The notes under the pieces were generated by a model, which worked only from the letters and a program-made list of their open reading frames with translations, was not told the origin of the DNA and ran no database searches. Source: Ciona intestinalis (lineage: Eukaryota > Chordata > Ascidiacea > Phlebobranchia > Cionidae). Taken from it: DNA of 64,000 bases. Both the position numbers and the translations under genes were made by a program. Where the stretch lies: positions 563,001-627,000 of the forward strand of contig NC_020172.2 in NCBI RefSeq assembly GCF_000224145.3, written 5' to 3'. Every line of letters begins with the position of its first letter. Position 1 is the first letter of the stretch. Below, piece after piece: positions 1-14,421 of the stretch.

Positions 1-200
1 TTGGAATACTACGGAACTTTTATACTCACATTCATTGTTTATTCTAAATATTTTAACAAATTCCTATTTAAAACGTTCAATGTGTTTTTGAAACATCACC
101 TATATTTTAACCTGACTAAACGTTGGTGACTTTTCAGCCTTAATATACTACCTCAAAAAACATAGCGTTACTGACTTTACTAGATATGGCAAGCACTTAC

Positions 201-2767
<2,567 letters not shown>

Positions 2768-3850
2768 TTTTAAGTCCGAACAGAGCAAGTCTGGAGTCTT
2801 GTCGCAACGCTGGTTAGTAACAAAACTTGAGCATGCCGCGAAAGAATGAACTGACCGTTCAAAAAGCGCGAGACGTGACGGATTCGAAACAGAAAATGGC
2901 TGAGGCCAGAAATGGGAAAAACCTAACCCAAAGCGAAAGTTTCGCTCTGAATTAAACGATGACGAGACACATTATTTAATTTTGTCTGTGTGGCGTGAAG
3001 GGGCATATTTTAAAACTCGATATAATTACCAAAAGTAATGTACAATACCAAACACGTGGTGGTCTTGCAGAAGCACAACGACGTGTTGTTCGATTACTTT
3101 ATTTATCGAGAAACCGGATACACCAGTAAGACAAATCAGTCTGATATCGTGCAACGAGTTTCCGTTTTCTAAGACGTGTTTTGAATTTTCATTTCAAAAA
3201 CAACAGCTTTCCTTGCACGTTTGGCATTAAACATGATTTTTTACTTCTTCGATGATTGAGTGTCTGTTGGCATTGGACCATGTGCTCGTATACTGCACGA
3301 CTGCATGTAACCAGAGCCATAGAAATACCCTGCATGTAACCAGAGTCTGTACATAAATATGTTTATATACCGACTCTGCGTGTAACGGATATTGTCTTGC
3401 TATTTCGTTGAAAGAAAAATTCGTTTTCACATTCACTCTGTTTTATACACACCATCATCCCAACAATATTTTCCACCAAACGTAATGAGCATGACTTACA
3501 ACTTAGAGCTCATCTGATATTTCTGTTGGCGGGGAATTTGTTTTTGATTTTTGCTATTTGTGAAAAAGATTATAAACATCATACCATGAATGTCCAGGCT
3601 TTTGTCTTGGTACTGTTACTGTTGTAGCTGTAGTCTATATTTCATTTGACAATCTTTCTAATTAAAAATTATTTTTTTTTTATAATACAAGTTTCCTCGA
3701 TCATTTAATTTAATAAAAACAAACAAATAAAGCGTTAACGCGGCTCATATTGGAATGCATAATGTGTCGTGTGCAACAAAAATGCTGAATGTTAAATAAC
3801 AGCCTAGATTTTTATGCATCAAAGTCACAAGCTTCTTTTATGCAGACAAT
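2768..3850. other. Intergenic region between divergent transferrin-like gene and HAUS5
   Basis: About 1.1 kb between two genes transcribed away from each other, so it should hold both promoters. I see no ORF with coding character. A 16-bp direct repeat (CTGCATGTAACCAGAG) occurs at 3301 and about 3330; its meaning is unknown. Confidence 0.6.
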
Positions 3851-6800
3851 ATGACAGAGGCTAAAAAAACAGCTGATCAACTAGTGTTATGGAGTCAAGA
3901 AGAGCTGGGACTGAGTACAACATCAAAATACAAGCCTGGTCATGTCCCACAGGACTTCACTCAACTATGTATTGGACACAACATGAAACGAATGTGGAAA
4001 CATATAATGGAAGTGGTGCATAATAAAGCAACAGTGGAAAAAGTTGCAACTGCACTCGAACTAAACAAATTTAAGGAAGATTATGTGGAAGGTAAAGCTG
4101 TTTGTCGTTCAAAAGAAGATGAGTTAGATAAAGTCTCGAATGAAATAAGGGAGCTTGAGCAAAAATTAAAACTCAAACAGGCTGAGATTACCAAATCAGA
4201 ATTTGAAATGTTTTCAATGAGGAAAGACCACACTGATGTTAATAGCAAGAACTTAATACTGGTTTGCAGCATTGAAAAGCTGCAACAGCAATTGGAAAGT
4301 GTAAAAACAAACAGCAAATCCCTGAAAAAGTTGGTCTCTGACAATGCAGGAAAACAGACAATGTCCGGTAGTAATTCCTATGCTCCTTGTCTTGCTGCAT
4401 GTGCAAAGGATTTAAAAATTTTGGCGGAGAGAATCCCACAAATGGTAGAATCTGGGCTTAATCACAAACACTCTGAAAATGTTCCGAAGTTACTGTGGAG
4501 CTCTGCATTTCAATTTGTCTCCAAATATCCAGCTATTATTATTTCTGAAGCAATGACTTCACTTTGCGTTCAACATAAGAATATGGTATGCTTGCCATGT
4601 TTGTATTTAGTTATTATATATAACTATGATTGTACATTTTTTAAAAATCACTTACAAAGTTTGAAAGTTACATGAGTGATAACTCATGAGTTGTATGTAA
4701 AAGAAGCGTTATACTGATTGAGTGATTGTTGTTGGTGTTGCCTGACTTGCCTCACTGCGCGAGGCTAAATAATTTGCATGCATTTATTCCTATGTTGAGA
4801 GAACTCACTTTTTGTATCTTGTCAAAACACAGGTGTCAAAACTAATCTCAGAAATAAACATGGAAGAGGATGTGAACACTCTTGCGCAATCTTATACGTT
4901 GCCAAGTGAAGGCAAGGCTGGAGTAGCACTATGGCTTGCTTTGGAGGTTTGTTGAAAATTCTAATAGTTAGTGGTTAACATAGGTGTAACTATTTTAAAT
5001 TTTGCTCAAAAATCGGAGTGGCATTGCTAAAATGCAGTTACACTTTGACTTAACAGTCATCAAACATAGGGAACGCATTGATTATTGTAGTAAATCCCTA
5101 TACTTGGCTCTACTTATTTATATAGTTTTTAAACTTGCTAAAATGTCACTCCATGGACCTATAATGTTATGCCTATGATGGTCATTTCATTGTCTCATAA
5201 TTACATACCACATACCAGTAGCTAAATTGTGCAACTAATTTTATATATATATATTTTAAAAATGTTTTTTAAACATTACTAAGGGTCACTGAAGTTAATA
5301 ATAGCTGCCAACAACATTTGCCAACTCTTTCTTAATCGTTTATGGCAGAATTATGATGCGAAATGTGCATCGGAATACAAAGAGGCGCTGAATCATGAAA
5401 AGAATGCTCAGCGAACCATGACAGAGGTTGATGAAGTCATCACACGGTTGAAAAACTCATCTGCACCTGAAATTGCTGATAGGTAACTTGATATGCAAAC
5501 TTATCCATCATATTGGGAATAATATTTTACATGAGTTGCCTCATGGGTTGAATACTTTCTTTTTTATATAAACTTATACTAACAATGGTTACTTATTAAT
5601 ACAATGTACTATGTTTTGCAAAACACACAGAACTGCTTGGTACCATAATTAGAAGAGTATTTTCTCAACAAAACTTTTTTTTATTTCCTATGACATGGAG
5701 TCATTCTACTGCTTTTTTTGGCGGGGTTATTCTTGTTTGGTCCCTGGTTGTTGTAGGTCAGATTTACTATTTACTTAAATATATCATTCTCCTGGTTAGG
5801 TTTTGTATGACAAAACAAATGAACAAACGTTCTATATTAATCTACAGAAACATGCTTGATGCTGAAATATCAATGGTAAAACATAAGGAATATCTTCAAT
5901 CCCTCAAGCAGTCACTGGAAGATCTTAAGCTCCTTGTAGAAGATAAAACAGAAATACAGCGTCAACATTATTTGAGAGAAAGAGAAATCAAAAACTTTGG
6001 CAAAGAACTGGTAAGTTTTAAAATCTTAGAGTTTTAATTGACTTTCCAGTGTTCATTTTGTTGTACTATATCAAAGGCATACAAATTGTTTTTTATTAAT
6101 TTTTTTACAGATATTAGTGAATACACATTTTATTTTTATATGTCCTAAAAAATTGATAAAGGTTTTAGTACCTGCTATCTGTCCAGCGCCGTAGCTCAGT
6201 GGTTTAGACGCCTGCATCGAAAACCAAAGTGTCCCCGGTTCGATGCTCGATGGCGATATTAACACTTATTGGTGTATGTGTTCTTGGGCAAGACACTTAA
6301 CGGACATTGCTCTAACCCAGCCGTCAATAATGAGTAAATGGGTTGTCCAAATTGTAAGCCATATCAAAAACAAAAATTAAAAACAAGTGGAAAAGTGTGG
6401 TAACTCTAAGCACATAAGAATAAAAAATGGTGCGAAAGACACACGTCCGAGTGTGATTCGGTGTCGTGGCGCCGATCGCACAAAGGACTTGAATTGGCTT
6501 TTTGGGTGTTAGAGTGTTACTTATTTCCCCAATCTTCTACCTTTTTAGGTACAAAACAGTCACCAAATTGCTCTGTGTTCAAAAGAGAATCTTAACCTGC
6601 GTCAAGCATTATTAAGAATGCAGCTTGATGCTCAAAACCAGGAATCTAGTTTATATTCCACACTTCAGCCATTGTTCAGTGAAACTTGCCAATCCTTGAA
6701 GCGTGGAATAAGTGAAGAAATAGCTGCGTTTGAAGCAGCATTTTTTGATCAGCTATGCACAATACAAAGTGGTGAAGATGGAAAGAGGTAATAACACCAA

Positions 6801-8117
6801 GGGTTTAACCGTTTTATAGTGATGCTGTTTTGCATGTAAGCTGTATGTGTATACATATATAGTTATCAGTATCCCTTTGAAATTTCTAATTGTATTTTTA
6901 GCAATAAAATTCCTGTTTCTGATCTTACAATCCATTATCCGATGCTGCACCCGTGCATCACTGGGGGAAATACCTATCAAAGAATATCTGAGTTTTTTAA
7001 TGGCAACACTGTAAAAGTAAGTGGAAATTTGTGTGTGACAAGTATGTAGGTCAAACTTTACAAAACCTTGGGTAAGTATTCTAGGTGAAAATCTTTCGTG
7101 AGAAGAGGTTCCGAAAGTGGGTGCCAGTGCCAAGTGCCCCCTAGGGACGTTTGTAATCATGAAGGTGGCGCTAGCCCTGAACTGGACAGGGTGCTGAGAA
7201 TAAATAAGGGAAATTGTAGAAAGATATGCCATTCAAGGTGTAAAATAAGATGTTTTAGACAAAAAGGGGTAATGTTTGTCTCTCATATATGCCCCTTTTG
7301 CATTTGTCAAAGAGGTAGGGGAAATGCTATTAGAAAACGTTAGGGAAACAATGTTTTGCATAATATATTTTCTAGAAAATCTATTGCGACACAAATATGC
7401 ATCTTGTAGCACCGAAATTCTGACATAATCTATTTCAATTGCATTTTTTTCTCAGTCCTGCAGTTCACTTCTGGAGAGAATTATTGAAGATGCTGAGATT
7501 GTTAACAAAGAAAGAATAAACAGAAACTTGTTAAAAGATTTGGAAAAAATCTCCGAAACCAAAGTTAAAGAAATACAAAGTAAAAAGGATAATCGTTTAA
7601 TAAAATTGTTATTTATCATCTTAACATATGGCTCTGATTTAAAAAAAGGGAAAAAAGGTTACAGCTGTTTTTTTTTCTTTGCCATGTTTACTGTTGTTCC
7701 CTTTTTTATAATTTTGAAGTGTGAAGAAGTAGCTTTGAATGTCACGTGCAACTGTACACAGTAGCTTAATGTTATAAAAATGTTGTTACACTTTTTATGG
7801 AGCATTCTTATAAACTGTATTATGCTACTTTCTTATTATACTATAGATTTAAAGACAAAATTACAAGAAGTCTTTGAGCAAGAAATCTCCAGGAGTATTC
7901 CTCTGATTGAACAAGGAATCAAATGTTCCAAACATGTGGAAAGTGAAGCAAACAAATTAGCAAAAGCTGTGGATAATTGGTGAGTACTGTTTGTTTGTTT
8001 TTTCATTGTTTTCATGGCTGTTTGTCTTACAGGTTTGAAGAGCCAGGTCAGTACCAGGCGCCGTGGATTCAGCAGGTTGGTGAAAATTTAGACCATGTAA
8101 AGCAGAAATTGTTATAA
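3851..8117 (+). CDS. HAUS5: HAUS augmin-like complex subunit 5
   Basis: Subunit of augmin, the eight-protein complex that binds spindle microtubules and recruits gamma-tubulin for branching nucleation. Exons: 3851-4585, 4833-4946, 5349-5482, 5848-6010, 6549-6787, 6902-7016, 7456-7579, 7847-7979, 8033-8117. Phases join exactly, giving 613 residues, close to human HAUS5 (about 633). The N-terminus has the family pattern: LVLWSQEELG, then LCIGHNMKRMWKHIMEVVHN. It is followed by a long coiled coil (about residues 70-165: KEDELDKVSNEIRELEQKLK). Later parts include LHPCITGGNTYQRI and a C-terminus with WFEEPGQYQAPW, typical of the family end. Start chosen as the first ATG of the open exon (MTEAKKTADQ). 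Intron 4 holds a tRNA-derived repeat. The gene is convergent with RPL26, about 310 bp between stops. Confidence 0.9.
6183..6480 (+). repeat. tRNA-derived SINE-like repeat in HAUS5 intron 4
   Basis: Begins with a tRNA-like head: GCCGTAGCTCAGTGGTTTA resembles a pol III A box and CCGGTTCGATGCTCG a B box. A body follows containing CTTGGGCAAGACACTTAACG and TGGGTTGTCCAAATT. The body recurs in opposite orientation at 28752-28925 and 46133-46262, so this is a dispersed family. Degenerate; ends are approximate. Confidence 0.75.
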
Positions 8118-8430
8118 AAATATTATTGAAGGCATTTCTTTATACAGGAATATATTTTGATATTCTTGTTTTTTCATTACAAAGCTGTACTAAGAGTATG
8201 TGCCTTTCTTGATATTCTACTGTAATTTGAAACCATTACATTACACTTACATAACAACACAATCTCATGCCTTTGGCTCCTATATCATACGATTCTACTA
8301 CTTTAAAGCTTGTAATTTAAAAACTCTTACTTTATACATCACAACCTTATGCCTTACACACAACTTCTGCTCCAATATCACACGAGACACCACAAATACA
8401 AATCAGCGCAGAGTGTTTTTATTTTAAAGC
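8118..8430. other. Convergent 3' ends of HAUS5 and RPL26
   Basis: 313 bp between the two stop codons, AT-rich. A possible RPL26 poly(A) signal (AATAAA on the minus strand, 8423-8418) lies very close to its stop codon. No gene is seen. Confidence 0.5.
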
Positions 8431-9474
8431 TCATGATTCCATGGCTTGTATGGTTTCTTCGGTGTGTTTTCCCTTCTCCAAATCCACCAACTTAGATCTT
8501 GCTTTGTGCTCCAAGATGCGTTTGCGATCTTTGTCAAGCTTCAGCTTTACAATAACCACCTGAAGAAAGAATCTGTTAAAATGTGCCTAACCAAAGATGC
8601 TTGTCATTATTAGTTGTGATCTACCCTTGCGTGGCATAAAAACAACAGTCGTTAAACAGTCGATAAAACATTTTCTGTTTCCAACACCTCAGGCCCCCTG
8701 TTTGTGGCTTGAAAATTTAAGTGCTTTGCACGCCAGCTGTTAATTAATGACAGCATACGTGCACGCAAAATAAGCGTCTTGCACATTCCAGATCTCGTCA
8801 GGAACTACCATATTCTGCAGACTAGCCCGTGGACACATATATGCAGCGGCAAGTTATTCTCATAACTTAACCACTGTTCCAGCCCCAGTTATAGCAATAT
8901 ATACCTTGCTTGGGTGAATTCCAACGTGGACAGTTGCACCGTTTGCTTTTTCACGTTGGATTCGTTCAATGTGGACAACGTACTTCTTACGGTAAACTTG
9001 GATTATTTTGCCAACCTGTTGGCCTTTGTAATGACCACGTACGATCTGTAAGCAAAATAAAACTAGGTTTTAAAAAACAATAAGTATATATTTGAACGAA
9101 TACAACTTAATCAGCCTTACATGGAGACAGCGACACTGATTACAATACATTTTATACAAATTATGCCTGCTGACAAGTTACATGTGTAATTTTGTGGGTG
9201 ATAATTGTTTTCACCACTAATAACAGTTAGATTCTGAAAAGTCATTTAATAAGGGCTTCTTGGGTGTGTGTGAAAACAATCAGAACTGCTTTATTATAAG
9301 CTTTACCTGCACTTCATCGTCTTTGCGGATGGGCATGCTGCGGACGCTGTATTTTTGTCGCAGCTCTTTGGAGAGGGGAGCTCCCATGAACTTGCGACGA
9401 ATATGGGAAGGAGCATTAAAATACTCCTTTCTGTTCTTCCGTCTAGATGACGACTTCAACTTGTTGAACTTCAT
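8431..9474 (-). CDS. RPL26: 60S ribosomal protein L26 (uL24)
   Basis: Large-subunit ribosomal protein. Coding exons: 9474-9307 (56 codons), 9045-8905 (47 codons), 8559-8431 (42 codons plus stop). Total 145 residues, the same length as human RPL26. The N-terminus [19 protein letters not shown] and [20 protein letters not shown] are diagnostic. A KOW motif lies at about residues 50-76 ([24 protein letters not shown]), followed by [20 protein letters not shown] and the basic tail [13 protein letters not shown]. Both introns are phase 0. The 5' leader is probably split, with a short non-coding exon near 9710-9733. Intron 2 contains part of a dispersed repeat also found in the neighbouring clathrin light chain gene. 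Confidence 0.97.
8690..8831. repeat. Partial copy of dispersed repeat in RPL26 intron 2
   Basis: Contains GTGCTTTGCACGC, AGCGTCTTGCA and ends CCATATTCTGCAGACTAGCC. The same order of blocks occurs in the clathrin light chain intron at about 10970-11074. The left end of the element is not preserved here. Confidence 0.6.
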
Positions 9475-9704
9475 CTAAATTAACAAACCGATAACGTACG
9501 TGTAACTAACTGGTATACAAATTCGTACGGTGCACTATGAGAGTTTTATATCCAACGGCTTAAATTGTATGATACACAAAATATTTAACAGTTCAGTTAA
9601 ATAAATGTAATTTTGTTAAAAGGTAGATACCACTATCTGCTAATATTTATCACTAGGAAGTTCGATTATATCAGATAAAAATAGGAAAACAGAAACGTAC
9701 GCTA

Positions 9705-9735
9705 ACTACCTTGCTCGTCGCTGTAAAAGAACTGC
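9705..9735 (-). promoter_or_regulatory. RPL26: Probable RPL26 first non-coding exon with 5' TOP-like pyrimidine tract
   Basis: On the minus strand the sequence reads TTCTTTTACAGCGACGAGCA, then AG and a GTAGTT donor (exon end about 9710). A pyrimidine-rich start followed directly by a donor is the usual layout of ribosomal-protein first exons, whose 5' TOP tract links translation to growth signalling. The exact start site is inferred. Confidence 0.5.
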
Positions 9736-10437
9736 CGAGTCACAAAACATCCGGGACGTTTACCATGTATGACTCAGCATAAACATTGTCACAAGAATTT
9801 TCGTAATGTGAGTACTTTAACTTCTGTTGACTTTTTAAAGTGTCAATTTAACATTTATTAAAAGAATAAAACAATTTGACAACCTATAAATTACTTTTAT
9901 GACCATAATACTCCTTGTATTTGTCCAGATTTATGTTTTATATCTGTCAAAATTATATACCTAAAATAAGTTTTTTTTCCAATAATTTATAACTGTTTTA
10001 TTTTAATATCTAATAGGTTTCACAAGTACTACATTTGCATAATAACATTTCCCGTATGCTACGTCACAGATTTCCGTTTTACCTCGCATCCGTTTTAACC
10101 GGCAAATGATCCTAGGATTGTGACTGGTACGACATAACGCTTCTTGTTTGTAAGGCGGAGTTCGCGAATTACGCGTAATACATAAACATTTAGTGGCGAA
10201 TCCGTATTTACAAGGATGGCGTATTTCCCATAGAAGCTTAAAATTTGTTTTTTTTTAGTATAGTATGTTAGTGTATGACGTAAGAGTGTAAGACACCGGT
10301 CGTTAATCCGCTGACGTCACTGTTTAAACGTGCATGTCCACCGTTTATCTTTAAAATACGATTTCTTTACACCTCAATATCTTTTTAGTCAGTCACGCCA
10401 GCACTTAGCTAATTCTTTCTTAACATAATTAAACAAA
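9736..10437. other. Divergent intergenic region RPL26 / clathrin light chain
   Basis: About 700 bp between two genes transcribed away from each other. It has no coding ORF. Positions 10050-10320 have more CpG than the surroundings (CGCGAATTACGCG, TGACGTCA-like at 10313), as expected for a housekeeping promoter. No element can be named firmly. Confidence 0.5.
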
Positions 10438-13400
10438 ATGGCCGATTTATTTGACGGAGACTTCATGGAACCAGCAGCAGCTCCTACTACAGACACATCA
10501 GCAGCAGTTGAAGAAGACCCAGCCGCAGCTTTCCTCGCTCAACAACAAGATGAAATAGCAGGTCAGTAAATGTGAAAATACAGATTAAATGTTATATCGA
10601 ATGCGTTAATAAGGTATTATATATATATATTATTTAGACTTTTTACATGTTTTGTCTAAATCTAACTTATAGTTTACCACAGCTTTGAATTATACAGGTG
10701 ACTCAGTTCTGTTTCTCATATTTGTCATAGTGTATGTAGTATGTGTATGGAAAAGTTAGAGGTACATAAAAGATGTATAAGTGCTGCCGTATCTCCCACC
10801 AACAATCTGTTGGTCCAGACTGCAGACTATGGCAGGTGCACGCGCGATTTTTTTACAGACCTTTGGCGATGCTCGCCACAAATTGTCCCATGCACGCCAA
10901 ATAATTAAACAAAGAAAAAAATACGTATTAAATTAAGTAAGATTTCCTAACGTTTCTTTAAAATGTACATGCTTTGCACGCAGATTTTTAATGATAGCAC
11001 GCGCGCACACTAAAAATAACCGTCTTGCATGCGCGAGATCTCTTTAGGAATTGCCATACTCTGCAGACTGGCCGTTGGTTAACTAAGAACTACAGAGATT
11101 TGGTCAAAAGTTAATACGTTATACGAACAACTCTTACTGTAACATATTACATCGATTATGAAATGTATTTTTCTTGCGCGAATGGGCACTGCCTATTTCC
11201 GCAGAGGCAAACTGACTTTTGATTAGTTTGTATTATATTGTGCCCAAAACAAAAAAACATATTATATTATTCTACCTAAAATAATTCAGTTCATGTCTTA
11301 CAGGTTTGGAAAATGAAGTGTTAGGAGGAAATGAACCAACTGTAAATGGTTTCGGTGAACCAGGTGAACAAGTAGCTGATGCTGTACCAGCCAATGGTAA
11401 GGCTTATAATTCTGTGTCTATTAAGTTTATCATTCTCCAGGCCTGTTGTATGTTAAGAGTAAAATTATTGGATCACAAATACAATGTTGGAACACAGTAG
11501 TATTGAGGGACTTAAGAGTAATGTGTCCAGCTCTGTGGATGGGTGCTTGTATTATAACTAAAGGATAACAGGTTTGGTGCTTTGTGCTACATGCATTGTG
11601 GGCAAATGTGTCTGTGGGCATGAGACTTAACCAAGGTCCCTGTTTATTTTTTAAAACTGTGTTTAACATGTGGCAGAGCACAGACAGGATATTATACTTA
11701 TATTCTTGACCAATCAGTGGTACAGTTAAAAGCTAACCTTAAAAATCCTGTGAGTTAATTAGTATCGGATTAAATTTATTTGACATGTATAGTATTGTAT
11801 TTATATAGCAAATTTTGACATAGGGATCATAAAAGCAGACCTTTGCCCCAATACTCTTGTTTTAACATAGTTTATTTTATCAGATAACTTGTTTGACATG
11901 CCTGACAACTATGGGGAGCAACCTGTGATCACAAATGGTGGGTTAGAGTTTGAGGAACCTGCTGAACCTGAGCAGATGGATCCATCACAAGCATATGCTG
12001 CTATTGCTGTGGCTGATGCAAGGCTGGAGGAGCTGAGAACAGAACCAGAGAAAATCCGGGTTTGGAGAGAAGAGAACACAAAATTATTAGCTGAGAAGGG
12101 TAATTTTTGGCTTATAAATCTTTTACGTGTTTTGTAAAACAACTTTTTAAGGGAAATGGTGGTGACCTGGTTTGTTCTTTAAAATGTTAAACGTGTTGAA
12201 TAGCCAAACTGTATGAATGTATAAATACAGTTTTCTACAAGTTTAGTTTAATTAGTTGTTAGTCAGTAAAATCCCTCTGTTCATACCCTCTGTTCATACA
12301 TCGAAGTAATTTTTAAGTTAAAACTAGAACGGGCTGATGTAATTTTGATTTTTTTTAGATCGAGAATCCGAGCGCAAACAACAAGAATGGCTTGCTCAAG
12401 CGCGCAAAGAACTTGAAGACTGGGACAGAAATCGACTTGAACAGGTTGAGAAAACCAAAGAAAGTAACAGGTAACATATTCCACACTGCTTGAAAAATAC
12501 ACAGTTTTTAGTGAACTTTGAGGTTTTATTTTTCGTTGAGTTTTTGTATGTTTTTTCTTCTGTGTAATTTCCGTGTGGTGTTAACACTAAAATACACTTG
12601 GCATTTAATTGACTTTGTGGAACACTTTTCTCTCTACTCTATTCTAATTTCACAAAATGTGTAAGCCTGCTTGTTAATAACCTCACTCTAACTAATCACT
12701 CTGCATGGGCAACCCAAGGCAAGCAAACGAAGCTTTTTTGAAACAGCGAGATGAAGGACTTGGCTACACGTATGTTTTAAGCTGGTAGTGGTGGTTAATG
12801 TTGTGGTGGGATGCATGGTGTAGATGTAGATCAGTGGTTTTTAACAAGTTTAACAAATAGGCTACTACTATTGTAGCAAGCGTTCTGGTTGCACGCCGCA
12901 CATGTAGCCACAGTAATGCAGGGATTTAATTTTATTGCTCCATGTTTTTACCCCTTTTCCCAGAATTCAACATTTTGGGTCTGAGTATATTTGTTGTGTA
13001 ACTTTTAAAGTAAAAAAGTTTGATCAGGTAAACTTATGAAACATTAAGTTATTTTTCTGTAATGCCCAGCTGTATGTTAGCTTACCATTGAATCCTAATA
13101 TACATAATGCAAGGTGGTAGACATTAAAACCACTGTAATAGATTAACCATGTAAAGCATAGTAGTGTAGTTAATGCACTGTCTCTGTGGTTTATGCACAG
13201 TACTTTGCATGTTGTTGTTGTGATGCATTTTTGTGCATAGTAGCTTCAGCCCTTAAAATATTGCCCACTTTGTTCACTGCCAATGTAGTCAGTTGTTGCC
13301 AACCAATATTCACCAATAGTGCTGTTGTTAGTAGCATTTTAATAGCAAAGATTAGTCATGTTGCACCTAGAGACCAACAAACAATTTTATCAGGCTGGTG

Positions 13401-14421
13401 CCCTTTGACCTGGTTTATTTTGTCTATTTAACCCTGATTTGTCCCAAGAAATCTATTTTGTTTACCCACATCAATTAATGCGTTATAAGCATTATATAAA
13501 TTATGCTTTTTTCGATACATTATAAGCAACAACTACATTCATACATAACATCTGTATTGTTGTATAATTTGCATGGCTGATGTAAGTCACATTGAATTGC
13601 TATGTTGTTATTCATACAAAAGCTAACCTTAACCCCATTATTGAAACTTACTAGAAATCATTTGTTGCATGACATCTGTGATCAATACTTTGGTTCCTAG
13701 TATTGATCTTAACTAATTAGATGTACTTTACATATTGGCTAATCAACTGGTCTGTTGCGTTTGTTGTTGCTTGTATTGATTTGGCAAACATTACATACTT
13801 CCCCGCTCAGTAGCTGCATCATAAACATCATAATTAAAAGATACCCGGTTTTGGGCTTGTTACTAATAATGATGGCCCTATTTGTTTTTTGACACGACAC
13901 TTAATGGGCATTTCTTCAACCAAGTCTTCACTAATGTGTTGTAGCATCGGGGGTGTCTGATAATATGCTAATTGTGGCCCAAATCTCTGGTCCCATAGTG
14001 TGGCACACTGTAGGGTATTAACACCTTGGTTATGTAGAATAGAATATTTGTTTATATAAGTCAGGTCTTGATTAATGCAAGGCACATTGTTGTACTTCTG
14101 ATTTAGGCCTGGACATCAGTTGTGGCAAATTTTTGTCAGCAATGTTCAAATTTTTCTTTTAAATAATGTTGAGAATTTTGTCATATCTTTTTAAAGTTAA
14201 AACAACATGCCTCATTTTACATTATTTGACTCAGGACTGCAGAGGAACAATTTTTGAAAGATCGGGATCAAGCTGCTCCTGGCTCCGAGTGGGAGAGAGT
14301 GTCCAAATTGTGCGAGTTTAATCCCAAATCTACGAAGAGCACGAAAGATGTCACGAGAATGAGGTCCACACTCCTCCACCTTAAGCAAAATCCACGTCCA
14401 ATTTCTGTTCCGGAGATGTAA
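10438..14421 (+). CDS. CLTA: Clathrin light chain
   Basis: Regulatory light chain that binds the clathrin heavy chain of coated vesicles. Exons: 10438-10561, 11304-11396, 11884-12099, 12359-12470, optional 12719-12769, 14235-14421. Phases join; 243 residues without the optional exon and 260 with it. MADLFDGDF and DPAAAFLAQQQDEIAGLEN (about 27-45) are the conserved N-terminal light-chain motif. An acidic spacer follows, then the heavy-chain-binding helix (LRTEPEKIRVWREENTK, KELEDWDRNRLEQVEKTKE) and the C-terminal EWERVSKLCEFNPKSTKSTK. One gene seems to stand for the vertebrate CLTA/CLTB pair; the symbol is used for the family. It is divergent from RPL26 and convergent with the Mieap-like gene. 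Confidence 0.95.
10812..11074. mobile_element. Small inverted-repeat element in clathrin light chain intron 1
   Basis: Left end CCAGACTGCAGACTATGGCA and right end TGCCATACTCTGCAGACTGG are imperfect inverted repeats about 263 bp apart. The interior is rich in CGCGCG and TGCACGC. A second, partial copy lies in RPL26 intron 2. It looks like a non-autonomous DNA element; no clear target duplication was found. Confidence 0.6.
12719..12769 (+). other. CLTA: Candidate cassette exon of clathrin light chain (neuronal-insert-like)
   Basis: A 51-nt open segment preceded by AG and followed by GTATGT, with phase 2 on both sides, so it can be included or skipped without changing frame. It encodes QANEAFLKQRDEGLGYT. 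Vertebrate CLTA has an 18-residue neuron-specific insert at this position, of the form ADEAFYKQPFADVIGYV. Similar position, length and residues (A-EAF-KQ---GY) suggest homology. Use as an alternative exon is inferred. Confidence 0.7.

Noticed and set aside
13186-13431. 81-codon frame in the last clathrin light chain intron
   Set aside because: Cys/Leu-rich chance frame without splice or homology support.
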